Assembly (NCBI RefSeq): GCF_905175385.1
Contig: NZ_HG992749.1
Coordinates: 1,674,001 to 1,738,000 of the forward strand
Direction: 5' to 3'
Length of the DNA: 64,000 nt
Source of the DNA: Vibrio sp. B1FLJ16
GTDB taxonomy: Bacteria > Pseudomonadota > Gammaproteobacteria > Enterobacterales > Vibrionaceae
Positions 28,607-36,443 of the stretch are shown in pieces. The notes under the pieces were generated by a model that saw only the letters and a list, made by a program, of their open reading frames with translations, did no database searches and was not told the DNA's origin. Position 1 is the first letter of the stretch. Each line of letters begins with the position of its first letter. The position numbers were made by a program, and so were the translations under genes.

Positions 28607-29787
28607 TAAGACTCTCCTTTAATTAAGGTCGACGCTGTCGCAATAAGATCATATTCGCTGCCGGCAGAACCAAGTAACGACACGCCACTGGGTCCATTTG
28701 CGATGTTTGTCATTGGAATATGAAGTTGAGGGAATCCACTTAAACCCGCGAGACTGGTTAAGCCCATCAGATCTGAGCGGTATTCCGCTAAATCTGCGTC
28801 TGCGGTCGTGAGTTTAGGTGATTTTCCTGGTGTGGTAGGCAACACCCATAACGTGTCCTTGCCCGACAGTTGCTCTGTCAGCCAGTTAGTAAACTCAGCT
28901 TGTTGATCTTTACCTTGCTCGTACGCTTGAGCGGTAATCGTACGCGCCCAAACCACGCGTTCTTGAATGGCTGGGGCTAGTGTATGTTGCCACTTGTCTA
29001 GCCATTCGCCATGACGAGCGATGATTTCATACCCCTGAATGGTTCTGAATAATGCGCTTAAAGTACCCAGATCATAGCCCGCTTGTTGTAAAGCATTGCT
29101 GTGCTCAATCTGAATGCTGGCCTTATCTGCCCAACGTTTCAGCTCGGTAAGACGCTCGCTGCCTAACGTCTTTGCCAAACTTTCATCCAGAATAAGGGTA
29201 TGCGCTATGCTGTAGGACTGACGTTTTGGTCCAAGGCATGCGTACACGTTTTCTAGTGTTGATAGGCTTCGGCTAAATACGCCAGCTGTATCGAAGCTTT
29301 CTGCAAGTGTGAAGCTACTTTCTAACGACAGTTGACCCAATGTTGGGCGCAGACCGAACAGACCACAATAACTCGCAGGTACACGAACCGAACCGCCAGT
29401 ATCTGTTCCGATAGAGAAATCGACATCGCCTTTTGCTACCGCAACAGCACTACCACTTGAAGAACCTCCAGGTAAACAATCCGGAGCTAACGGATTAACC
29501 GGGGTGCCATAATGAACATTGATACCATTTAAGCTGTAAGCCAGCTCATCGGTCTGAACCCGTCCCAGACACTCTGCCCCTTCATTGAGAAGCGAGGTTA
29601 TAAGTGGTGAAGTACTTTGCGCCTTATTGTGAGTCTCTAGCCATTTAGGATTTCCTGCACCAGTAACAAATCCTTCGACATCAAAGAGGTCCTTAAAGAC
29701 AAAAGTGAGTCCACTCAAATCTCCTTTCTTAAACGCAGGGAGATATTCAGGACCTTGAGTACAATAAATACGTTTATCGATTTCCAT
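28606..29787 (-). CDS. Amidase signature enzyme in the ureide operon
   Basis: A 393-aa amidase, shorter than GatA-type enzymes (about 480 aa). The Ser-cisSer-Lys triad can be placed: lysine in FVFKDLFDVEG, then the signature PGGSSSGSAVAVA, and SIGTDTGGSVRVPA with the nucleophilic serine. I chose the ATG at 29787, preceded by AAGGAA; a frame 10 codons longer lacks this. It overlaps the next gene by one base. In Klebsiella an amidase (HpxY) accompanies HpxW; no GatC-like small partner (HpxX/AtzG type) is visible here. A role on oxalurate or another carbamoyl/amide intermediate is inference. Confidence 0.8.
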   Translation of the reverse strand: MEIDKRIYCTQGPEYLPAFKKGDLSGLTFVFKDLFDVEGFVTGAGNPKWLETHNKAQSTSPLITSLLNEGAECLGRVQTDELAYSLNGINVHYGTPVNPLAPDCLPGGSSSGSAVAVAKGDVDFSIGTDTGGSVRVPASYCGLFGLRPTLGQLSLESSFTLAESFDTAGVFSRSLSTLENVYACLGPKRQSYSIAHTLILDESLAKTLGSERLTELKRWADKASIQIEHSNALQQAGYDLGTLSALFRTIQGYEIIARHGEWLDKWQHTLAPAIQERVVWARTITAQAYEQGKDQQAEFTNWLTEQLSGKDTLWVLPTTPGKSPKLTTADADLAEYRSDLMGLTSLAGLSGFPQLHIPMTNIANGPSGVSLLGSAGSEYDLIATASTLIKGES

Positions 29788-29803
29788 TCTTTTAATTCCT
29801 TTG

Positions 29804-29839
29804 AAGTAAACAAGCAACCCATAAGTCGCTTGTTTACTT
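29804..29839. promoter_or_regulatory. Hairpin in the leader of the amidase gene
   Basis: AAGTAAACAAGC and its perfect reverse complement GCTTGTTTACTT are separated by 12 nt, giving a 12-bp stem between the permease stop (29895) and the amidase start (29787). There is no U-run on the minus strand, so it is more likely an mRNA-stability or attenuation element, or an operator, than a simple terminator. Confidence 0.5.
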
Positions 29840-29894
29840 TTTCCTTAAGTCGTCGATTTAGTTCAACTTAAATCCCTGCTTAAAGTCCTTTTTA

Positions 29895-31328
29895 TTACTT
29901 TGCTAAAGCTGTTTTAGATACCCAAAACAATCTTTTCAGCATCAGTTGCTTATACACTATCGCAGAAACGAAGCCGCCTATAAACAACGCATAGTTCGCT
30001 AGTTCAGTGACAAAGAACGTTGCGATAATTGCCGCCACACTTGCGATAACTAACGCGTAGACGCTGTTCATATTGACACCATTCTTGTACCAATACTGAC
30101 CTTGTGGCGACTCTGTGTAAAGTGAAGGAACATCGATTTGTCCTTTCTTTACAATGAAGTAATCAACAATGATGATGCCGTATAGAGGGCCAATCATCGC
30201 CGCCAGAACGTCAACCGTGTAGTGAATAACTTCTGGGTTGTTAAATAGGTTCCAGGGTGTCAGCAGGATTGAACCAAACGCTGCGACAAAACCGCCCATT
30301 TTGAAACTGATTTTTTGCGGTGACACATTCGAAAAGTCAAATGCCGGAGCCACAAAGTTAGCAACAATATTGATACCCACAGTTGCGAAGATAAATGTCA
30401 GCGCACCAAGCACGGTAATCAAACCTGAATCAAGACGTTTTACCGTTTCAACCGGATCAACAATCATCTCACCAAACACCGGAATCGACGCCGATACAAT
30501 CACAACACTGAACAGAGAGAACACAATAAAGTTCACTGGCAGACCTAACAGATTGCCGAACTTGAGGTCTTTATAACTTGTGCAGTAACGTGAGAAGTCA
30601 CTGAAGTTAAGTGTCGGGCCTGCAAAGTAACCAGCGACCAAAGCCGTAGCGACAAGCATTTGAATAATCGCGTCTGAACCAACCAGCGATTCTTTACCCA
30701 GGTTAAAACTAATGTTCTCCCATCCCGCAAGGTTAATCATGTAAGCACAAAGTGCGAACATCGCGATATAAATCGCAGGACCAGACCAGTCAATCACTTT
30801 GCGAATCATGTCCATACCGAACATAAATACGATAGCCTGAATTACCCACATCGAGCTAAAACCGACCCAACCCAGGTAAGATAACCCTAAGAACGAGTCA
30901 TTCGCCAAATTCTCCATCGACGGGAAGAAGTACAACAGCAAAATAATAAATGAGCTTGATGCCAGGTAGGTTTGAATACCGTACCAGACAACTGCAATGA
31001 TGCCTCGGATAACAGCCGGTATATTCGCACCAAATACCCCGAAGGACATACGGGCAACAACAGGGAACGGGACACCCGCTTTCTGTCCTGGTTTACCCAT
31101 TAAGTTGGCAAATACTAATACAATTGATATACCTGCTAACAAGCTAATAAAGACTTGAATACCGTTTAATCCAAGCGCAAATAAACTTGCTGCAAATACA
31201 TATCCCCCCACGCTGTGAACGTCTGACATCCAGAAAGCGAAAATGCTATACCACCCCCACTTTTGATCTTTCTCTGGTGCCAGATCTGCGTTGCTTAGCC
31301 TTGGGCTAATTGGTAATTCCTTTTCCAT
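29895..31328 (-). CDS. NCS1-family allantoin/hydantoin-type permease
   Basis: A 477-aa protein with about 12 hydrophobic segments. It has the NCS1 pattern FAFWMSDVHSVGGYVFAASL in helix 1, MGKPGQKAGVPFPVVARMSFG, IRGIIAVVWYGIQTYLAS and FAGPTLNFSDFSRYCTS. The family imports allantoin, hydantoins, purines or cytosine with Na+ or H+. The neighbours point to allantoin, as in PucI/AllP/HpxP-like proteins. I chose the start at 31328 because GGAG lies 8 bases upstream; this puts the TTGTATACAA palindrome only 18 bp before the start codon. Confidence 0.88.
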   Translation of the reverse strand: MEKELPISPRLSNADLAPEKDQKWGWYSIFAFWMSDVHSVGGYVFAASLFALGLNGIQVFISLLAGISIVLVFANLMGKPGQKAGVPFPVVARMSFGVFGANIPAVIRGIIAVVWYGIQTYLASSSFIILLLYFFPSMENLANDSFLGLSYLGWVGFSSMWVIQAIVFMFGMDMIRKVIDWSGPAIYIAMFALCAYMINLAGWENISFNLGKESLVGSDAIIQMLVATALVAGYFAGPTLNFSDFSRYCTSYKDLKFGNLLGLPVNFIVFSLFSVVIVSASIPVFGEMIVDPVETVKRLDSGLITVLGALTFIFATVGINIVANFVAPAFDFSNVSPQKISFKMGGFVAAFGSILLTPWNLFNNPEVIHYTVDVLAAMIGPLYGIIIVDYFIVKKGQIDVPSLYTESPQGQYWYKNGVNMNSVYALVIASVAAIIATFFVTELANYALFIGGFVSAIVYKQLMLKRLFWVSKTALAK

Positions 31329-31346
31329 GAGCTCATCTCCATTACT

Positions 31347-31360
31347 GATTGTATACAATC
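31347..31360. promoter_or_regulatory. GntR-type operator before the allantoin permease
   Basis: GATTGTATACAATC is a perfect 14-bp palindrome. Its core TTGTATACAA recurs in the longer palindrome before the divergent GntR gene, and near-matches lie between them (TTGTACACAA at 31455-31464, CCTTGT-CAT-ACAAGG at 31393-31407). It resembles the short palindromes with TNGTNNNACNA-type cores bound by FadR-subfamily GntR repressors. The regulator at 31666-32337 is the obvious candidate. Confidence 0.65.
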
Positions 31361-31578
31361 CTAAATACAATTAGCATGCCAATTATAAAAAACCTTGTCA
31401 TACAAGGAATCTATAAAAATCGCTCCAAAAAACCACCTCTATAACGCACCAACTTTGTACACAACGCCTCTTTTTGGTGCTTTCAAACTCATCACCATAC
31501 TCAGTCTACCTGTCCTTTTAGTCAACTAATTTGAATCGATATATAGTAAACACACTAGAACCGGCAAACAATTAAAGG

Positions 31579-31596
31579 ATTATTGTATACAATAAT
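31579..31596. promoter_or_regulatory. GntR-type operator before the GntR/racemase/allantoinase unit
   Basis: ATTATTGTATACAATAAT is a perfect 18-bp palindrome sharing the TTGTATACAA core with the site at 31347. It lies 70 bp before the GntR start codon, a good position for autoregulation. The 337-bp divergent region holds these two sites and two weaker relatives and no other feature I can support. Confidence 0.65.
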
Positions 31597-31665
31597 GCAT
31601 GCAGGATTGTTTGGTGGTATATATATTGCTTTGTTAGGTTGGATACAAAATTGGATCGATTAACT

Positions 31666-32337
31666 ATGTCAAACGATGAAAAGATCTATCAACAAATATT
31701 GAAAGCAATTGTTGAGCATAAACTTGAGCCTGGAGAGCGTCTTCCGGAAGATAAACTCTCAGAAGCTTTTGGTGTAAGCCGCACGGGTATTCGAAAAGTA
31801 TTGCAGCGATTGGCGTTGGAACGATTTGTCGTGATTCAACCTAATAAAGGCGCACACGTTAACAACCCAAGCAAACAAGAAGCAGAAGAAGTACTGAACA
31901 GCCGGATTTTGCTTGAACCCTTGCTGATCAGCGACATTCTGCGTAACTGGGATGAAAAACAGTCTAACTACTTACGTTCCATTGTTACTCAAGAAAATAA
32001 AGCCAATCAGCATGGTGATTTAGCCGAATCTATTCAACTAACAGCAAGGTTTCATTATGAACTTGCCAAGATATCAGGCAATTCCGTCTTAGCCGAATTC
32101 GTAGAGCAGCTTTGCTACCGGTCTTCTCTTGTTATCGCTGCATACGGCTCAAAACATAGTGTTAGCTGCGATTGTGGCTCTCACTCAGAATTTATAGAAC
32201 TGCTCGACAGTTTTCAGGATGAAAAAGCTCAGCAATGGATGAAACATCACCTAATCGTGATCAAATCGTCATTGGAGCTGGAGTCGAAATCTAAACAGCC
32301 GGTGAACTTTCATCAACTTTTTTGTGAAATGGACTAA
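31666..32337 (+). CDS. GntR-family regulator of ureide genes
   Basis: A 223-aa regulator of the FadR subfamily. The N-terminal winged helix is MSNDEKIYQQILKAIVEHKL with GERLPEDKLSEAFGVSRTGI and RKVLQRLALERFVVIQPNKG; the C-terminal all-helical FCD-type ligand domain includes RFHYELAKISGN. I chose the ATG at 31666; the open frame extends to a TTG at 31639. It is followed after 6 bp by the allantoin racemase gene. The arrangement GntR-racemase-allantoinase matches hpxSAB of Klebsiella, so the effector may be allantoin or a related ureide. Confidence 0.87.
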   Translation: MSNDEKIYQQILKAIVEHKLEPGERLPEDKLSEAFGVSRTGIRKVLQRLALERFVVIQPNKGAHVNNPSKQEAEEVLNSRILLEPLLISDILRNWDEKQSNYLRSIVTQENKANQHGDLAESIQLTARFHYELAKISGNSVLAEFVEQLCYRSSLVIAAYGSKHSVSCDCGSHSEFIELLDSFQDEKAQQWMKHHLIVIKSSLELESKSKQPVNFHQLFCEMD

Positions 32338-32343
32338 CACACA

Positions 32344-33075
32344 ATGAAAATCAATTTGATCAACCCAAATACTTGTCAGGGTATGACTGATAAAATTGCG
32401 ATCAGCGCACAAACCGTGGCCTTGCCTGGCACTGAAATCATTGCATCTTCGCCAGTTAACGGTCCGGAAAGTATTGAAAGTGCATTTGATGAAACGCTCG
32501 CTGCTGCCGCACTTCTTGATGTGATTCGTGCAGGAGAAGAGCAAGGTGTGGACGCGCACATTATTGCCTGCTTTGGCGATCCGGCGCTCGACGCGGCACG
32601 TGAAATTGCAACCAAGCCAGTTATTGGCATCGCGGGCGCGGCTTTCCAACTTGCGAGTTTGGTCTCTTACCGATTCGGTGTCGTCACGACAATGACCAGA
32701 ACTTTGCCTGCAAGCGAGCACCTTCTCCAACGGTATGGTTACCACCACTTGTGCAGCGGCGTGCGGGCGACAGATATTCCGGTACTGGAACTTGAAACTC
32801 TGAGTGCACAAACGTATCAGCTACTAGCCGACGAATGTCGCAAAGCGATACAAGAAGATGGTGCCGAAGCAATTGTACTTGGCTGCGCTGGTATGTCTGA
32901 CTTAGCCAGTGAGCTTTCAGAAGAGCTGAATGTCCCCGTAATTGATGGCGTTGCCGCAGCGGTTAAACTCGCAGAGTCACTGCACCAACTTAAGCTCACA
33001 ACATCAAAAAGCGGCCAATACGCTGCACCTTTGGTAAAGCCAATCCACGGTATATTCGAACACTGGTCTCAATAG
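32344..33075 (+). CDS. Allantoin racemase (Asp/Glu/hydantoin racemase family)
   Basis: A 243-aa enzyme starting KINLINPNTCQGMTDKIA, typical of the HyuE/HpxA racemases. The two catalytic cysteines lie in IIACFGDPALDAAREI and IVLGCAGMSDLA, and VIGIAGAAFQLAS is also conserved. It would interconvert allantoin enantiomers so that the stereospecific allantoinase can use the whole pool. The C-terminal tail GQYAAPLVKPIHGIF is usual in this branch. It lies 6 bp after the GntR gene. Confidence 0.85.
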   Translation: MKINLINPNTCQGMTDKIAISAQTVALPGTEIIASSPVNGPESIESAFDETLAAAALLDVIRAGEEQGVDAHIIACFGDPALDAAREIATKPVIGIAGAAFQLASLVSYRFGVVTTMTRTLPASEHLLQRYGYHHLCSGVRATDIPVLELETLSAQTYQLLADECRKAIQEDGAEAIVLGCAGMSDLASELSEELNVPVIDGVAAAVKLAESLHQLKLTTSKSGQYAAPLVKPIHGIFEHWSQ

Positions 33076-33131
33076 GCTCAACAGAATCACCCCCCTACTT
33101 TTTATAAGAAATTAATATCAAGGTTTGCTTT

Positions 33132-34061
33132 ATGGAAGAAAATAACCCTAGAGATTATATCGGTTATGGAAGAGATAACCTCCCTCACGCTAACTGGCCT
33201 AATAACGCTAAGATTGCTGTACAATTTGTACTTAACTATGAAGAGGGTGGTGAAAACTGTGTTCTTCACGGTGACGAGCATTCCGAAACGTTCTTGTCTG
33301 AAATCGCTAATGCCGAAGCCTACAAAGACCGGCACATGAGCATGGAATCGCTCTATGAGTATGGTTCCCGAGTAGGTGTTTGGCGTATTCTTAATGAATT
33401 TAAACGTCGAGAACTGCCACTCACCGTGTTTGGTGTTGCCACTGCATTACAACGTAACCCAGAAGTTACTAAAGCAATCGTAGAAGACGGACACGAAATC
33501 GCCTGTCACGGTCTGAAATGGCTGCACTACCAAAATACACCAATTGATATTGAACGCGAGCACATGATTCAGGCGCTGGATATTATCGAAGCGCTTACAG
33601 GTAAACGCCCTATCGGTTGGTATACTGGTCGTGACTCACCCAATACTCGTCAGCTAGTCGCTGAACAAGATGGTTTGCTTTACGATTCCGATTACTACGG
33701 TGATGATCTGCCTTTATGGACTCAAGTACCAGACGCAAATAACGCAGGTATTAACCGACCACACCTTGTAGTCCCTTATACGCTGGATACTAACGATATG
33801 CGTTTTTCGTCTCCCTACGGCTTCAGCCACGGCGACGAATTTTTCCAGTACCTGAAAGATCACTTTGATTGTTTATATGAGGAAGGAGCAGAAAAACCCA
33901 AAATGATGTCGGTCGGCCTGCACTGCCGCGTAATTGGTAAGCCAGGTCGTTTTAAAGCGTTAACTCGTTTCCTAGATTACATTCAATCTCACGATGCCGT
34001 ATGGGTCGCGACGCGAGAGGACATCGCTAGACACTGGATTGAGTATCATCCCGTATCTTAA
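33132..34061 (+). CDS. Allantoinase, PuuE type (polysaccharide-deacetylase fold)
   Basis: A 309-aa protein unrelated to the amidohydrolase-type AllB. Diagnostic segments are RDYIGYGRDNLPHANWPN, VQFVLNYEEGGENCVLHGD, the deacetylase-fold motif HEIACHGLKWLHY and GWYTGRDSPNTRQLV. These belong to the metal-independent cofactorless allantoinases (PuuE) often misannotated as polysaccharide deacetylases or peptidoglycan deacetylases. It opens (S)-allantoin to allantoate. It is the third gene of the divergent unit, 56 bp after the racemase gene. Confidence 0.88.
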   Translation: MEENNPRDYIGYGRDNLPHANWPNNAKIAVQFVLNYEEGGENCVLHGDEHSETFLSEIANAEAYKDRHMSMESLYEYGSRVGVWRILNEFKRRELPLTVFGVATALQRNPEVTKAIVEDGHEIACHGLKWLHYQNTPIDIEREHMIQALDIIEALTGKRPIGWYTGRDSPNTRQLVAEQDGLLYDSDYYGDDLPLWTQVPDANNAGINRPHLVVPYTLDTNDMRFSSPYGFSHGDEFFQYLKDHFDCLYEEGAEKPKMMSVGLHCRVIGKPGRFKALTRFLDYIQSHDAVWVATREDIARHWIEYHPVS

Positions 34062-34083
34062 CGAGATGAAGGAATAAGCTAGG

Positions 34084-34125
34084 TGATGTCATCGAGAGTG
34101 TCAACATCACTCTCGATGGAACATC
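34084..34125 (+). terminator. Hairpin downstream of the allantoinase gene
   Basis: An 11-bp perfect stem (CATCGAGAGTG/CACTCTCGATG, 34090-34100 and 34108-34118) inside a further GATGT/ACATC pairing. There is no clear U-run on the plus strand, so termination may be weak or factor-assisted. It lies between two convergent genes. Confidence 0.6.
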
Positions 34126-34201
34126 CCTAAAATTACACCGTTCTAGGTATGATCAAGTCTTACACCCAAAATCAATGACTGAAGTAGAAAGCAATCAAAG
34201 A

Positions 34202-35050
34202 TTAGCTGCGTTCCCACTTATCATATATTTCAGTAAAGACGTCAAAGTTGTTAAGCAATATATCGACCAGTTCAGGATCAAAGTGATGACCTCTTTCTTT
34301 TTCGAACAGTTCATAAACTTTGTCAATCGACCAAGGTTTCTTATAAGGACGCTCACTCAACAAAGCTTCAAAAACATCTGCAACAGCAACGATTCGAGAA
34401 AAAATGTGAATTTCTTCTTTTTTCTTACCGAGTGGATAACCTTTTCCATTCCACTTTTCGTGATGTTCATGTGCAACGATAGAGGCTAGTTGTATCAACT
34501 CACAATCACTCCCTTGGAGTATTTTATACCCCATTGTGGTATGAGTTTTTATAATTTCAAACTCTTCTTCAGTCAATTTACTTTCTTTATATAACACCGC
34601 GTCCGGTGCACTAATTTTGCCAAGATCGTGCAATGGACTTATTATCTTAATCTGTTTAACTTCTTCATCTTGCAATCCATACAGTTCTGCTAATTTTTCC
34701 GATATTAATGAGACCCTCTTCACATGGGTTCCCATTTCTCCAGAGCGGCATTCTATCGAGTCAGCAAACATAGAAATCATATCTTCTTGACTTTTCATTA
34801 GCTGTAAACTTTTGAATTCAATTTCATTTTGCAGCCTATTTTTATACTTAACATGCATTAATGCTAATAAACTAAAACTGAAAAACATTAAAGCAAGGTG
34901 TGATGACTCAACTATTACTAAGCTCTTTCCACTTATCCCGCTATCAAAACTCGCCCACGAATAAATAGGGCATAATAAAATGACAATATGTGCAATCAAC
35001 CCACAAGTATTAATAAAAACATTGGGCAACTTTATATGACGAATAAACAT
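34202..35050 (-). CDS. HD-GYP cyclic-di-GMP phosphodiesterase
   Basis: A 282-aa protein with two or three N-terminal hydrophobic helices, a short coiled linker, and an HD-GYP domain. It has the metal-binding HD in ISPLHDLGKISAPD, THTTMGY, VAHEHHEKWNGKGYP (the GYP motif as KGYP) and IVAVADVFEALLSERPYK. It should hydrolyse cyclic-di-GMP, and catalytic residues appear intact. It lies 9 bp after the GGDEF gene on the same strand, so a cyclase and a phosphodiesterase are probably co-expressed. The local DNA is AT-rich compared with the urease region. Confidence 0.88.
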   Translation of the reverse strand: MFIRHIKLPNVFINTCGLIAHIVILLCPIYSWASFDSGISGKSLVIVESSHLALMFFSFSLLALMHVKYKNRLQNEIEFKSLQLMKSQEDMISMFADSIECRSGEMGTHVKRVSLISEKLAELYGLQDEEVKQIKIISPLHDLGKISAPDAVLYKESKLTEEEFEIIKTHTTMGYKILQGSDCELIQLASIVAHEHHEKWNGKGYPLGKKKEEIHIFSRIVAVADVFEALLSERPYKKPWSIDKVYELFEKERGHHFDPELVDILLNNFDVFTEIYDKWERS

Positions 35051-35059
35051 ATTAGTAAC

Positions 35060-36436
35060 TTAATAAAACGTAACTCTAGAAATTTCAGGTTTAAACTTAG
35101 CTTTATCTACGTACAGCGCATCATCTGCTCTGGTTATGGCTTTATCTATTGGCTCAAAATTATCTAACTCCACGACACCAGCAGATATCGATAGAGGCAT
35201 GCTCTTGATAGTTTTCGACTTTATCGAGTCTTTTACTCTTTGAGCTAATAACTCGGCCTTAGTTAGATCGCAATTCGGTAAGACTGCTAAAAACTCATCA
35301 CCACCCATCCGAATTAAATAGTCTTTATCACTGAAAACAAACTTAAGTGAATCAGCCATTGCTTTTATAGCCTGATCTCCGTAGGCATGACCAAGTCGAT
35401 CATTTATTTTCTTTATATGGTTTCCATCAAATGCGATAATACTAATACACGTTCCATCCGCAATACTCAGAAACTCTTCGTCAGAAAGTATTTTTCTATT
35501 ATTTAAACCCGTAAGTTCATCTAATAAAATATCTGCTTTAACCATAATTAACTCTTTGTCTTTTATGACTAAATCGTACCATTTGTAACCAATATAAAAA
35601 ATAAAAACAAAAATACCAACAAAAACCCAATAGTATTCAAAATATCTATTCACAGTAGAAATCTGATATTTAAACACAGAAAGATTATCTATTTGATAAA
35701 TTCTAGAATCGTAACTATCAAAGAACGATCTTTCTATTATTAAATTAGTTTTCACATTATCTTCAATATAGGCAACATAATCAAAATCGCTTGAAATATA
35801 GTCTTCTAAAAAAACATCCACTACAAACTCGCCTATGATTTCTTTTGTATTTTGATTTATAACAGGAGAAGAAATTGATATCACATCTTTTTTTGAAACC
35901 TTATCTTGATAGAATGTGGAGAAAATAACCCTATCCTCAAGCTGTTCTTTCGTTGCATACTTTGCGCATGATTCATTAATTGAACAATTTTCAACATTAG
36001 CTATTTTATAACGAGATAATATATCGTCACTTTCGTTGTAGTAAAAAACTTTTTCATTCTGATAAGATCTGTAATAATACTTTGAGTTTTCTTCTAAAAA
36101 CAGCCTAGGAATATAGTTAACACTCATCTGCATTATTCTGTACACAACCAACTCTTCATCGGTTAATGCAGTATCTTTATTTGTATCTTTTGATGAGACA
36201 TATACTATATTCACGTCATTTTCATTTTTTGAAAACACCGGAAGATTAATCTCTGTCTCCGCCAATAAACTAAGCAAGATAAGCTTTTGCTTATTCGCTT
36301 CCATCATGGAGGTAAAATCATTAAAAATAAGTCGCTTAGTTTCATCCACACTTTTGTAATAATCTTTAACGACAAAGTCAAATATTACCACACTCATTAC
36401 CGCAGATATCAATGCCAATTTTAAAAATTTATTCAT
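35060..36436 (-). CDS. Membrane-bound diguanylate cyclase
   Basis: A 458-aa protein. An N-terminal helix, a periplasmic sensor region of about 230 residues (residues about 30-260, dCache-like in size), a second helix (YWVFVGIFVFIFYIGYKWY) and a C-terminal GGDEF domain with DELTGLNNRK, FDGNHIKKINDRLGHAYGD and an intact GGDEF at residues 378-382. No RxxD inhibitory site is seen five residues before the motif, so product inhibition may be absent. It lies 7 bp after the degenerate paralogue and before the HD-GYP gene. Confidence 0.88.
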   Translation of the reverse strand: MNKFLKLALISAVMSVVIFDFVVKDYYKSVDETKRLIFNDFTSMMEANKQKLILLSLLAETEINLPVFSKNENDVNIVYVSSKDTNKDTALTDEELVVYRIMQMSVNYIPRLFLEENSKYYYRSYQNEKVFYYNESDDILSRYKIANVENCSINESCAKYATKEQLEDRVIFSTFYQDKVSKKDVISISSPVINQNTKEIIGEFVVDVFLEDYISSDFDYVAYIEDNVKTNLIIERSFFDSYDSRIYQIDNLSVFKYQISTVNRYFEYYWVFVGIFVFIFYIGYKWYDLVIKDKELIMVKADILLDELTGLNNRKILSDEEFLSIADGTCISIIAFDGNHIKKINDRLGHAYGDQAIKAMADSLKFVFSDKDYLIRMGGDEFLAVLPNCDLTKAELLAQRVKDSIKSKTIKSMPLSISAGVVELDNFEPIDKAITRADDALYVDKAKFKPEISRVTFY

Positions 36437-36443
36437 ACGACAA

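Noticed and set aside
32269..32811. A 180-codon antisense frame over the GntR and racemase genes
   Set aside because: It is the mirror of two well-supported genes and has no homology-like features.
33132..34061. Peptidoglycan or chitin deacetylase
   Set aside because: The fold is that of polysaccharide deacetylases, but the specific motifs and neighbours are those of PuuE-type allantoinase.
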